Source: DAIDKA01 sp036267975
Lineage (GTDB): Bacteria > Pseudomonadota > Gammaproteobacteria > Steroidobacterales > Steroidobacteraceae
DNA: 64,000 nucleotides
Assembly: GCA_036267975.1 (NCBI GenBank)
Contig: DATAVA010000028.1
Location: forward strand, 248,001 to 312,000
Direction of reading: 5' to 3'
Numbering within the stretch: the stretch's first letter is position 1; every line of letters starts with the position of its first letter. The notes under the pieces were generated by a model that did no database searches, was not told the origin of the DNA, and saw only the letters and a program-made list of their open reading frames with translations. This document shows positions 8,303-16,774 of the stretch, piece by piece. A program made the position numbers and the translations under genes.

Positions 8303-9297
8303 ACACGCCGTCCGCAGGACTCACGGCCGCCGAATGGTTCGCGCAGGCGCGCAGCGCGGACGTCGCGGCCGCCGCTGAACCCTCGTGGCTGCAGTGGATC
8401 GCTGACGAGGGCCATCAGAAAGCCTACGAGGAGTGTGAGCTCGCCTGGGAACTGGCCGGCGAACTGCGCGGCAGTCCCGCCATCGCGGCGCTGCTGGCCG
8501 GGCTCGATGCGCCGGGTGCGCCGCGAGGTGCCGCCGCGGCGCCGCGCGCCAAATGGCGGCCACCCGTGTGGCAGCTGGGGCTCGCCGCATCGCTGCTGGC
8601 CGTCGGCGCATTCGCGTGGCTGTTCCTCACCGTACCGCCGACCACCGAATACCGCACGGCGATCGGCGCGCAGCGTACGGTGACGCTGGCCGATGGATCC
8701 ACCGTCCTGCTCAATACCGACAGTGACGTGCGCGTGCGGCTCTCGCGGCGCGTGCGGCGCATCGAACTGGCGCGCGGCGAGGCGCTGTTCAGCGTCAGCC
8801 ATGATCCGAACCGGCCTTTCGAAGTGCACGCGCTGCGCGGCGTCACCACCGCGGTCGGCACGCAGTTCGATGTCGAGCTCACCGGCGGTGGCGCTGCGAT
8901 CTCCGTGCTCGAAGGCACCGTCACGGTCGGCGGCAGCGGGCGCGCCGCATCGCTGCCACACGTGGCCGTCAGCGCCGGCAGCGGTGTCGGCTACACCCAG
9001 GAAGGCGCGTTGTCGCAGCTGCATCCCGCCGAAGTCGGTCGCATTCAGGGCTGGCGTACCCAGCGCATGATATTCAACGATATTCCGCTCGATACGGCGC
9101 TGGCGGAGTACAACCGCTACAGCCGCAAGCCCATCGTGCTCGGCAATCCGGCGCTCGGCGCGCGGCATATCAACGGCGTGTTTCACATCGGTGATGAAGC
9201 CGCCTTCCTGAGCGCCCTGGACAAGGGTCTGCACCTGAAGGCGACCAGGGGCGACGCCCAGACCACACTGCAACCCGAACCGGGATACCAACCATGA
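8299..9297 (+). CDS. FecR-type transmembrane anti-sigma factor
   Basis: A 332-residue inner-membrane sigma regulator. The N-terminal cytoplasmic DUF4880-like segment (about 1-60: AAEWFAQARSAD, WIADEGHQKAYEEC) binds the sigma factor. A membrane helix lies at about 90-112 (QLGLAASLLAVGAFAWLFLTV). The periplasmic FecR domain follows (about 118-205: TVTLADGSTVLLNTDSDVRV, ELARGEALFSVSHDPNRPFEV, TAVGTQFDVE), then a C-terminal STN-like module (about 255-330: MIFNDIPLDTALAEYNRYS). The C-terminal part normally meets the STN domain of an outer-membrane transducer. It overlaps both the sigma gene and the following dehydrogenase gene by 4 nt, so these genes form one operon. Confidence 0.93.
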   Translation: MNTPSAGLTAAEWFAQARSADVAAAAEPSWLQWIADEGHQKAYEECELAWELAGELRGSPAIAALLAGLDAPGAPRGAAAAPRAKWRPPVWQLGLAASLLAVGAFAWLFLTVPPTTEYRTAIGAQRTVTLADGSTVLLNTDSDVRVRLSRRVRRIELARGEALFSVSHDPNRPFEVHALRGVTTAVGTQFDVELTGGGAAISVLEGTVTVGGSGRAASLPHVAVSAGSGVGYTQEGALSQLHPAEVGRIQGWRTQRMIFNDIPLDTALAEYNRYSRKPIVLGNPALGARHINGVFHIGDEAAFLSALDKGLHLKATRGDAQTTLQPEPGYQP

Positions 9298-10433
9298 GGA
9301 CACCCCCGCTGCACCTGGCGGCTGCACTTTTCGCCCTGAGCGCGTGGTGCTGCAGTCCGGGCGCCTTTGCCGATGTCACCAGCGACCTGATCAGATCGCT
9401 GCAACTGGTTGCCGCCCCGACCCCGGTGAAGCAGCGGCCCGACTGGCGCGTGCCGCGCAAGGTGATGCTGCTCGAATTCGGCAAGCAGGAGTGGGCGCCG
9501 CGCCAGTCCGAGTTCAGCACGGCCGCGCCCGAAACCCGCGTCATCGTCGTCCACAACATGACGGAGGCACTCGCGCAGGCGCCGGGCACGGACGTGCTGG
9601 TCGGCTTCAATCCCGAGATCTGCGCGCCGCAACTGCTGGCGGCGGCAACGCAGCTGCGTTGGATCGAATCACTCGCCGCCGGTGTCGAGAATTGCCTGGC
9701 GGTTCCCGGGCTGCGCCAGCGCGGACTGCTGCTGACCAACATGCGGGCCGTCGATGCCGCCGTGATTGCCGAACACGCCATTGCCCTCACCCTCGCCATC
9801 GCGCATGGCCTTGACGTGTTCGCGGTGGATACGGCCCATGCGCGCTGGAGCTTCGCCCACGGTGCGACGACGCCGATGCAGTCCCTCGAAGGCAAGACGC
9901 TGCTGGTCGTCGGCCTCGGTGGCATCGGTATCGAGGTCGCGCGCCGCGCGTACGGACTGGGCATGAACGTGGTGGCCACGCGCGACGGGGAGCGCAAGGG
10001 TCCGTCCTTCGTCAGTCACGTCGGCGGCCCTGCGGAACTTGCCGCTCTGGCAAAAAATGCCGACGTCATCGTCAGCTGCGTGCCTCTGACGCCGGTCACC
10101 AAGGGTATGTTCGATGCGAAGTTCTTTGCGCTGCTGAAGCCCACCGCGATTTTCGTGAATATTTCCCGGGGCGGCACCATGGTGATGGCCGATCTGACCC
10201 AGGCACTGAACGATAGGCGCCTCGCGGGGGCGGGCCTGGATGTCGCCGACCCCGAGCCACTGCCTGCCAGCGATCCGCTGTGGCGTGCGCCGCACGTGCT
10301 CGTCACCCCGCATATTTCCTCGCGCTCCGACCTGCCCGGCGAAGGACGCTGGATCGTGGCGCGCGAAAACATGCGCCGGTACGCCCGCGGCATGAACATG
10401 CTCAATGTCGTGGATCAGACGCGCGGCTACTGA
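9294..10433 (+). CDS. D-2-hydroxyacid dehydrogenase family protein with an export signal
   Basis: A 379-residue member of the NAD(P)-dependent D-isomer 2-hydroxyacid dehydrogenases. The Rossmann motif LLVVGLGGIGIEVARRA, the substrate/cofactor arginine in IFVNISRGG, the acidic residue in VADPEPLPASDPLW and the catalytic His in VLVTPHISSRS are all visible. It begins with an apparent Sec signal peptide (about 1-26: MRTPPLHLAAALFALSAWCC..FA, cut before DVTSDL), which is odd because NAD(P) is normally absent from the periplasm. ATG 9294 overlaps the FecR stop (ATGA), and no better internal start is visible before LRSLQ-like sequence, so the leader is probably real. Possible explanations are an exported enzyme, a misread N-terminus, or a repurposed binding fold. 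Confidence 0.85.
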   Translation: MRTPPLHLAAALFALSAWCCSPGAFADVTSDLIRSLQLVAAPTPVKQRPDWRVPRKVMLLEFGKQEWAPRQSEFSTAAPETRVIVVHNMTEALAQAPGTDVLVGFNPEICAPQLLAAATQLRWIESLAAGVENCLAVPGLRQRGLLLTNMRAVDAAVIAEHAIALTLAIAHGLDVFAVDTAHARWSFAHGATTPMQSLEGKTLLVVGLGGIGIEVARRAYGLGMNVVATRDGERKGPSFVSHVGGPAELAALAKNADVIVSCVPLTPVTKGMFDAKFFALLKPTAIFVNISRGGTMVMADLTQALNDRRLAGAGLDVADPEPLPASDPLWRAPHVLVTPHISSRSDLPGEGRWIVARENMRRYARGMNMLNVVDQTRGY

Positions 10434-10441
10434 AGACCTGC

Positions 10442-11491
10442 ATGCCTTCGTTGTTTGATCCACTGCAGGTCGGTGCCCTCACGCTCCCCAACCGCATCGT
10501 CATGGCCCCGCTCACCCGCAGTCGTGCGGGCACGCAGCGCGTGCCGAATGAGCTGATGGCTCAGTACTACCAGCAGCGCGCCGCGGCCGGTCTGATCCTG
10601 TCCGAGGCGACCTCAGTGACACCGATGGGTATCGGCTACGCGGGTACGCCCGGGGTGTGGTCCGAGGAGCAGGTGGCGGGGTGGAAGCTCACCACCCAGG
10701 CGGTGCACGCGGCCGGCGGGCGAATATTCCTGCAGTTGTGGCACGTGGGACGGATTTCCGACCCCTCGTTCCTCAACGGCCAGGCGCCCGTCGCCCCCAG
10801 CGCGATTGCGGCCCAGGGGAACGTGAGCCTGTTGCGCCCAGAACGGCCGTTCCCAGTACCGCGCGCCCTGGCCCTCGAGGAGATCCCGGGAGTCATCGCG
10901 GCCTACCGCCAGGGCGCCCGCAACGCGGAGGCCGCAGGCTTCGACGGCGTCGAAATCCACGGCGCCAATGGCTACCTGCTCGATCAGTTCCTGCAGGATC
11001 GCGCCAACCACCGTACCGACACCTACGGGGGCAGCATTGTCAACCGTGCGCGCCTGATGCTCGAGGTCGCCGACGCCGTGATCAGCGTGTGGGGCGCCGA
11101 CCGGGTCGGCATGCATCTGGCCCCGCGCGGGGACGCGAATTCCATGGGCGACTCGGATGCGGCCGCGCTGTTCGGATACGTGGTGCGCGAGCTCGGCCGG
11201 CGGCGGCTCGCCGCCCTGTGCGTGCGCGAGCACACCGGCGCGGGCCGTCTCGGGCCGGCGCTCAAGGCCGCCTTCGGCGGTGCCTACATCGCCAACGAGC
11301 GCTTTACCTTCGCGTCCGCCGCACAGGCAGTTGCGGCCGGCGAGGCAGACGCGGTAGCGTTCGGTAAGCTGTTCATCGCCAACCCGGACCTGCCGCGGCG
11401 CATGCAGCTTGGCGCCACATTCAATGAGCCTGACGCGTCCGGTTTCTATACCGGCGGGGCCAGGGGTTACACCGACTACCCGTCGCTTTGA
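10442..11491 (+). CDS. Old Yellow Enzyme-family NADH:flavin oxidoreductase (NemA-like)
   Basis: A 349-residue FMN-dependent TIM-barrel reductase of the N-ethylmaleimide/xenobiotic reductase group, which reduces activated C=C bonds or nitro compounds with NAD(P)H. Family signatures run the whole length: LPNRIVMAPLTRSRA, GLILSEATSVTPMGIGYAGTPG, FLQLWHVGR, the substrate-binding pair His173/Asn176 in VEIHGANGYLLDQFLQD, and TDTYGGSIVNRARL. ATG 10442 lies 8 nt after the preceding dehydrogenase stop, so the genes are probably cotranscribed. It sits in the FecI/FecR-linked operon, suggesting the regulon handles an electrophilic or aromatic compound. Confidence 0.93.
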   Translation: MPSLFDPLQVGALTLPNRIVMAPLTRSRAGTQRVPNELMAQYYQQRAAAGLILSEATSVTPMGIGYAGTPGVWSEEQVAGWKLTTQAVHAAGGRIFLQLWHVGRISDPSFLNGQAPVAPSAIAAQGNVSLLRPERPFPVPRALALEEIPGVIAAYRQGARNAEAAGFDGVEIHGANGYLLDQFLQDRANHRTDTYGGSIVNRARLMLEVADAVISVWGADRVGMHLAPRGDANSMGDSDAAALFGYVVRELGRRRLAALCVREHTGAGRLGPALKAAFGGAYIANERFTFASAAQAVAAGEADAVAFGKLFIANPDLPRRMQLGATFNEPDASGFYTGGARGYTDYPSL

Positions 11492-11502
11492 GGGGGAACC
11501 GC

Positions 11503-12174
11503 ATGTCTTCAGTCAATCCCGGAACAGGCTCAGACGAGGAGTCCATCAGCCGCCGCCGCTTCTTAAGTGGCGCGACCACCGCCGGGGCGGTGGCATTGAG
11601 TGGCTTGACGCTGACCGGCCAGGCGAACGCCGCGCCGACGGCCCCGGGTGCCGGCAACGAGGCATTGCCGCCCACCTGGTTCGCAGGTCCCGACCCGAGC
11701 ATTCCCAAGGCCGGCCTGCGCTGGGCGTTTTCGGCCACCGTGTTTTTCGCCGACCGCGTCATGATCAACACCATGGACTCCCCCGCCGGCCGCGGCTACA
11801 CCTCGGTGGGTGGCGGGGAGATCTGGGGCCCGCGACTGCAGGGGCGCGTCCTGCCGCACAGTGGCGCGGATTACTACAAGACGACTTTCAGCACCTACTA
11901 CATGTTCCAGGCGTCCGATGGCGCCCTGATCTTCATCCACAACCGCGGCACCATGCGCCGCTTTGCCGCGCGCTACGAGCCTGGCAAGCCTCTGGCGCCA
12001 GCCCCGCCGCCGCCCGCGAAGCAGGATGCGGTGTGGACGCGGTTTCGCGCCACGCCGGTATTCACCGCTCCCCTCGGGCCGCACGACTGGATGAACCGCA
12101 CCGTATTCGTCGCCAGCTCGCAGCGGCAGAGCAATCCCGACCACACGGTCTTCACCTACTACGAAGTGCTGTAA
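11503..12174 (+). CDS. Tat-exported DUF3237 family protein
   Basis: A 223-residue protein with a twin-arginine leader (SRRRFLSGATTAGAVALSGL, cut near ANAAP) and a DUF3237 beta-barrel domain. Visible DUF3237 features are the first strand ending FFADRV, the loop RGYTSVGGGEIWGPRLQGRVLPHSGADYY, and the later block GALIFIHNRGTMRRF. The function of DUF3237 is not established; the barrel probably binds a small molecule. ATG 11503 follows gagggggaaccgc, a good ribosome-binding site. A second DUF3237 gene follows 10 nt downstream. Confidence 0.85.
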   Translation: MSSVNPGTGSDEESISRRRFLSGATTAGAVALSGLTLTGQANAAPTAPGAGNEALPPTWFAGPDPSIPKAGLRWAFSATVFFADRVMINTMDSPAGRGYTSVGGGEIWGPRLQGRVLPHSGADYYKTTFSTYYMFQASDGALIFIHNRGTMRRFAARYEPGKPLAPAPPPPAKQDAVWTRFRATPVFTAPLGPHDWMNRTVFVASSQRQSNPDHTVFTYYEVL

Positions 12175-12184
12175 GGAGCGGATC

Positions 12185-12640
12185 ATGCGTGATTTCGTGG
12201 TTCCCAAGACCGATACCAAGGTGCTCGGCACGATCGAACTCGAGTACGCCTTCAAGCTCACCGCGCACTACGATCCGCCGCAGGAGTCGCGCACACCGCG
12301 CGGCACCTTCCGCTACCAGGATATCGTCAGCGGGGAAGTGTCCGGCGCGCGCATCACCGCCAGCGTCTACGCGGACAGCGGCGGGCAGTACGACACGGTG
12401 CGCGCCGACCACGTGCGCGATGTCGATGCGCACTTCATGGTCAAGGCCGACAATGGCGAGTGGCTGTACATGGAGCATGTCGGCTACCGGCGCAGCGACG
12501 GCTACTATCGCGCGATCGCGTATATCGAGACTGGCCTGAAGGGTGAGTACGAGTGGATGAACAACACCACGTTCGTCGTGACCGCGAAGGAATCGGCCGA
12601 TCAACGCGAAGTCGTCTTCTATTATTACATAGCGAACTGA
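12185..12640 (+). CDS. DUF3237 family protein (cytoplasmic paralogue)
   Basis: A 151-residue single-domain DUF3237 protein without a leader peptide. Core blocks are LGTIELEYAFKLTAHYDPPQ, TPRGTFRYQDIVSGEVSGARI, GGQYDTVRADHVRDVDAHFMVK, and NGEWLYMEHVGYRR. It is the second member of a tandem pair, one exported by Tat and one cytoplasmic, which suggests handling of the same ligand on both sides of the inner membrane. aaggagcggatc precedes ATG 12185. The stop converges on the diguanylate cyclase gene. Confidence 0.85.
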   Translation: MRDFVVPKTDTKVLGTIELEYAFKLTAHYDPPQESRTPRGTFRYQDIVSGEVSGARITASVYADSGGQYDTVRADHVRDVDAHFMVKADNGEWLYMEHVGYRRSDGYYRAIAYIETGLKGEYEWMNNTTFVVTAKESADQREVVFYYYIAN

Positions 12641-12661
12641 AAGCGCTGCGGAGGCGGGTTG

Positions 12662-15600
12662 CTACTTCGGCTCGGTCTCGACGCCGCGCTTGCCGGATTC
12701 GCGTTTGACGCGATCGATGAACTCCTGCAGGTAGCGTCGTGAGGGGGTGACCTCCAGCATCGCACCACCGCTGCTGCCGGTGCTGCAGACCACCCGATTG
12801 CGCCCCGCCGCCTTGGCCTCGTACAACGCGGCATCGGCACGCCGGATCAGCTCATCCGGCCCCTCCCCGGCGGCATCCAGCCAGGCCCCGCCGATGCTGA
12901 CCGTGACCCGCAGTTCGCCTGCGCCGACCATGAATGGCGTGGCACAGATGTTCGCGCGCAATGCGTCCATGAGGCTGCCGCGATCCTCGAGGGCGAGGCC
13001 CGGCATCACGACCAGCAATTCTTCGCCGCCATAGCGGCCCAGGAAATCGTTGTGCCGCAGCGTGGCGCGCAGCCGGCGCGCCAGCTCCTTGAGAACCTCA
13101 TCGCCGCCGGCGTGGCCAAAGGTGTCATTGATGCTCTTGAAGAAGTCCACGTCGATGACGGCCATCGCCAGCGCGGCGCCGTGGTTGCGCGCCTTCTGCA
13201 TCTCGCCGGTGAGGAATTCCAGTATGGTCGCGCGGTTCCACAGTCCCGTCAGGGCATCGCGCGTCGCGCGCTCCAGCAGCGCCTCGCGCTCGCGATGCTG
13301 CTGTTCCAGGACATGCTGGTGCCGCCGCGTGCGCCGATTCTGCCAGCGCCACGCGGCGACCACGGCGAAGGTCGCGAGCAGCACGGCGCACATCCTGAAC
13401 AGCACGGTATCCCACCACGGCGGCCGCACGTCGAAGGCGAGGGTCACCGCGGGCGAACGGCGCTGATGCGGGGTATCGACCGCCATCGCCTCGAGCCGGT
13501 ACTGACCGGGTGCCAGTGCCGGAATGTGAATGTTGAAGGTGCGCGAGGAATACCACTCGGTTGACAGACCGAGCAGCCGGTAGCGCAGTTCGGTCGTGGC
13601 CGAACGATCGAAGCTGCGCGAACCGAAGGCGACATCCAGGGCCGCGTTGTCGCGCCATTTGACCGCCGGCCGCGATCCGGCCAGCAGGCTCTGCGTGCCC
13701 AGCTGCGCCTTTGCAATGTCGAGCCGCAACGGCCGCGAGATCATCTGCACCCAGCGCACCGGATCCTTGATGTGCGTGATGCCGCGCGCCGTGCCAACCC
13801 AGATCGATCCGTCATCATCCGCGTACAACGCGAATTGCTCGGTGTCGGCCCACACCAGACCATCCTGGATTTCAAGGCGACGCCAGACGTGGCCGTCGTA
13901 CACGCCCAGTCCCTCACCGGTATTGGCCCAGATCCAGCCGCGTGAATCCGCACGCAGCGAATACACGGTGGCACCCTTCAGGGTCTGCGGGTCCTGCCAG
14001 TCGGTCGCGAAGTTCCGCCCCGTCACATGCAGCAGCTTTTCGCCGATGCGCGTGCCCCATACCGACCCGTCGGTATTTGCCGCGACGGTCTGGATGCCGA
14101 TCGACTGCCCGTCCTCGATCGTCGGAATCCTGATGAAGCGATCGTTACTGATGCGGTACAGACCATTCGTCGTGCCCACCCAGATCGTGCCGTCGGGCGT
14201 CTGCGTCAGATCATCCACGCGCGGATTGCCGGGTGGAATCAGGCGGGTCACGGCGAGCGTGGTGCTGTCGATCTTCGCCACGCCGTAGTCCCAGGCCGCG
14301 ATCCAGCCCGTGCCGGAGCGGTCAAACAGAATCACCTGAGCATCGAAATGATCGGGCACCGTGGTCACGCGCTGCGCCTGCGTGGCCCCGGCCGGCACCC
14401 GCCACAGCTGCGATGTCTGATAGGACAACCAGAACGCGCCGGAAGGATCGACCGCGCTGGCATTCGTCTCCGCTTCCGGAAAACCCGTGTAGGGACAGGG
14501 CGCGACCAGGTGCGTCTTCTCATCGAGCATCCGACAGCCCAGATCCGTGCCGAGTATCAGGCGGTGCTGCCGGTCACGGGCTATGTTCCACACCGACTCC
14601 GGTGCGAGCCCCTGGTTCTTCGTCCAGGACTCGACGTTGTCGTAGCCATGCCAGCGCGACAGGCCCACTCCACTCACCGCCAGCCAGAAATTGCCGTCGT
14701 TGTCCGCCAGTGCCGCCGTGATCGGACTGTCCGGCAGGCCGTTTTGCGCATCGAACTCCTGCCACGAGGTGCCATCCCAGCAGGCCAGTCCGCGGGCGGT
14801 GCGCGTGACGATGTGACCCATCGGGTCCAGGGTCAATGTCAGGTGGTGCAGGCGGTTCGCGAGGGCCGCGTGCGGCGGGTCCATGAGCTGGAAATGCGCC
14901 GCACCGCGTTTGAGGCTCACCAGGCCCCGCGGACTGCGTGCCCAGATGCCGCCGCCCCGGTCCTGCAGGATACTGCCGTAATTCGCTTCCGGCACGCCTT
15001 CGGCGGCGCCGTACACTTTGAGATTCGTGCCCTGCAGGGTGCACAGTCGCGTCCCGCAGCCGAACCACAGCGCGCCACCCTCCACGGCGATGACGCCCTG
15101 AACCTGCGCCAGGTCAGGTTGCGCAGCGATGCGCACAGCACTGAACAGCGCTCGCGTGCTCCACAGCGATCCGGGTCCGCCGCTGCGCTGCGCCTGCATC
15201 AGCCGGCGATCCTTCAGGTACACCAGCCGGTCATCGGCGATCGCGACCAGCGTCGTGTACTGATCTGCGATCAGCGCACCCTCGGCGCTGCGCAAGGGCT
15301 CGAACCGCTCCGCAGTTCCCGAATACAGGCCCGCATCAATGCGCGTGAAGATCCGGCCCGTCGGGCTCGCGGCGATGGCCATGGCAGCATCCGCGGGAAT
15401 GCCGCGGGCCTTGTCGTAGGAGACGAATGAAATGCCGTCGTAACGGTAGATGCCACCGTCGGTCGCCAGCCACAGGTCGCCGCTGCGATCAAACAGCAGC
15501 GCCTCGATGCCCAGATTGCGCAGTCCCGAAAGCTGCGTGTAACGGCTGAAACTGAACTCCTGGGCGAACGCCGGGGTCACGATCACGAGGGCGAACAGCA

Positions 15601-15664
15601 CGAGCGCGGCACAGGCTATGCGCAAGCCGCGGGCAGCACGCGGCCCGCCGTCCCGCGTTGGCAT
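12662..15664 (-). CDS. Membrane diguanylate cyclase with periplasmic two-component-regulator propeller (Reg_prop/Y_Y_Y-GGDEF)
   Basis: About 1000 residues. A signal peptide or membrane anchor (about 10-34) is followed by a long periplasmic array of Reg_prop propeller repeats (GDLWLATDGGIYRYDG, GGIWARSPRGLVSLKR, GTIWVGTTNGLYRISN, GSIWVGTARGITHIKD) and a Y_Y_Y domain (YRLLGLSTEWYSSRTFNIHIPALAPGQYRLEAMAVD). One membrane helix (VLFRMCAVLLATFAVVAAW) leads to a coiled coil and a GGDEF domain. The active motif is GGEEL at about 879, and the upstream RHND is the inhibitory c-di-GMP site at the canonical spacing, so the enzyme should be active and product-inhibited. The propeller presumably senses a periplasmic ligand. 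ATG 15664 precedes the hydrophobic leader; ATG 15703 is possible. It diverges from cyoA. Confidence 0.9.
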   Translation of the reverse strand: MPTRDGGPRAARGLRIACAALVLFALVIVTPAFAQEFSFSRYTQLSGLRNLGIEALLFDRSGDLWLATDGGIYRYDGISFVSYDKARGIPADAAMAIAASPTGRIFTRIDAGLYSGTAERFEPLRSAEGALIADQYTTLVAIADDRLVYLKDRRLMQAQRSGGPGSLWSTRALFSAVRIAAQPDLAQVQGVIAVEGGALWFGCGTRLCTLQGTNLKVYGAAEGVPEANYGSILQDRGGGIWARSPRGLVSLKRGAAHFQLMDPPHAALANRLHHLTLTLDPMGHIVTRTARGLACWDGTSWQEFDAQNGLPDSPITAALADNDGNFWLAVSGVGLSRWHGYDNVESWTKNQGLAPESVWNIARDRQHRLILGTDLGCRMLDEKTHLVAPCPYTGFPEAETNASAVDPSGAFWLSYQTSQLWRVPAGATQAQRVTTVPDHFDAQVILFDRSGTGWIAAWDYGVAKIDSTTLAVTRLIPPGNPRVDDLTQTPDGTIWVGTTNGLYRISNDRFIRIPTIEDGQSIGIQTVAANTDGSVWGTRIGEKLLHVTGRNFATDWQDPQTLKGATVYSLRADSRGWIWANTGEGLGVYDGHVWRRLEIQDGLVWADTEQFALYADDDGSIWVGTARGITHIKDPVRWVQMISRPLRLDIAKAQLGTQSLLAGSRPAVKWRDNAALDVAFGSRSFDRSATTELRYRLLGLSTEWYSSRTFNIHIPALAPGQYRLEAMAVDTPHQRRSPAVTLAFDVRPPWWDTVLFRMCAVLLATFAVVAAWRWQNRRTRRHQHVLEQQHREREALLERATRDALTGLWNRATILEFLTGEMQKARNHGAALAMAVIDVDFFKSINDTFGHAGGDEVLKELARRLRATLRHNDFLGRYGGEELLVVMPGLALEDRGSLMDALRANICATPFMVGAGELRVTVSIGGAWLDAAGEGPDELIRRADAALYEAKAAGRNRVVCSTGSSGGAMLEVTPSRRYLQEFIDRVKRESGKRGVETEPK

Positions 15665-15897
15665 CGGGCGCTGTGGCTGAGTGACCGGACTTCCCGCGAA
15701 CATTGCCGCAAAGTCTAGGGTCGGGGGCAAAAGCACGCCGAGACCGAGATCACTGATGCTTCCTAACGCGCCGCCGGAGACCCGCATAAATCGCGGCCCC
15801 CTGCAGCCAGAAGCGTGCGCTGGATCACGGTATTACGGTATGCTAGGGCGACTCCCGTGGCGCGCGTCCCCCCGCGCGTCTTCGTTAGAAGCGTCAG

Positions 15898-16764
15898 ATG
15901 AAATTGCGCAACTTAAGTACCGCCCTGCTGGGAGTGAGCCTGGCTGGCTGCAGCTCCGCCCTGATGGACCCGCATGGTCCGATCGGCCGGCAGGAAAAGC
16001 TCATCCTCATCGATTCGACCGCGATCATGCTCGCGATCGTCATTCCCGTGATCATCGCGACGCTGGTGTTCGCCTGGTGGTTTCGCGCCGGCAACCCCAA
16101 GGCGCAGCGGCTGCTGGACTGGGACTATTCGGGCCGGATTGAATTCGTCGTCTGGGCGATTCCGGCGCTGGTGATCCTGTTCCTCGGCGGAATCGCCTGG
16201 ATCAGCTCGCATGACCTCGATCCACCCAAGCCCATTGCCGCCAGCACCGCGGCGCTCGATATCGATGTAGTCTCGCTCGACTGGAAATGGCTCTTCATCT
16301 ATCCGGACGCGCGCATCGCCAGCGTGAACAAGCTGGTGCTGCCCGTCGGCACCCCGGTGCGCTTCCACATGACCTCCTCCGGCGTCATGAACAGCTTCTT
16401 CATCCCGCAGCTCGGCAGCCAGCTCTACACCATGGCCGGAATGAACACGCGATTGAACCTGCTGGTGGATGATCCCGGCACCTATCGCGGGCTGTCGGCG
16501 CAGTTCAGCGGCGACGGCTTCTCGGACATGACGTTCGAAGTCAGCGCACGGTCGCGACAGGACTTCGAGCAGTGGATCAATGCGACACGCGCGCAGGGCG
16601 GGACGCTCGATGCCGCAGCCTATGCGGCGCTCATGCGCCCGAGCGCGAAGGACCCGCAGCACACCTACGCCACCGTCACCGCCGGGTTGTTCGACGCCAT
16701 CCTCGGGCATCCCGGCACCGCGCCCACTGCCGCGCAGATCGATCACACTGGTTCCGCAGACTGA
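15898..16764 (+). CDS. cyoA: Cytochrome bo-type ubiquinol oxidase subunit II
   Basis: A 288-residue lipoprotein subunit. The signal ends in the lipobox LAGC, followed by two membrane helices (AIMLAIVIPVIIATLVFAWWF and IEFVVWAIPALVILFLGGIAW) and a periplasmic cupredoxin-like domain (DVVSLDWKWLFIYPDARIASVNKLVLPVG, GMNTRLNLLVDDPG). The CuA ligands of cytochrome c oxidases are absent, as expected for a quinol oxidase. First gene of cyoABCD, with ATG 15898. The 233 bp between this and the diguanylate cyclase start hold the promoter; TATGCT near 15838 could be a -10 element, but no clear -35 is seen. Confidence 0.95.
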   Translation: MKLRNLSTALLGVSLAGCSSALMDPHGPIGRQEKLILIDSTAIMLAIVIPVIIATLVFAWWFRAGNPKAQRLLDWDYSGRIEFVVWAIPALVILFLGGIAWISSHDLDPPKPIAASTAALDIDVVSLDWKWLFIYPDARIASVNKLVLPVGTPVRFHMTSSGVMNSFFIPQLGSQLYTMAGMNTRLNLLVDDPGTYRGLSAQFSGDGFSDMTFEVSARSRQDFEQWINATRAQGGTLDAAAYAALMRPSAKDPQHTYATVTAGLFDAILGHPGTAPTAAQIDHTGSAD

Positions 16765-16774
16765 GTTCTTCAAA

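Noticed and set aside
14027..15430. 467-codon plus-strand open frame opposite the diguanylate cyclase
   Set aside because: Antisense to well-formed Reg_prop repeats; low-complexity basic translation.
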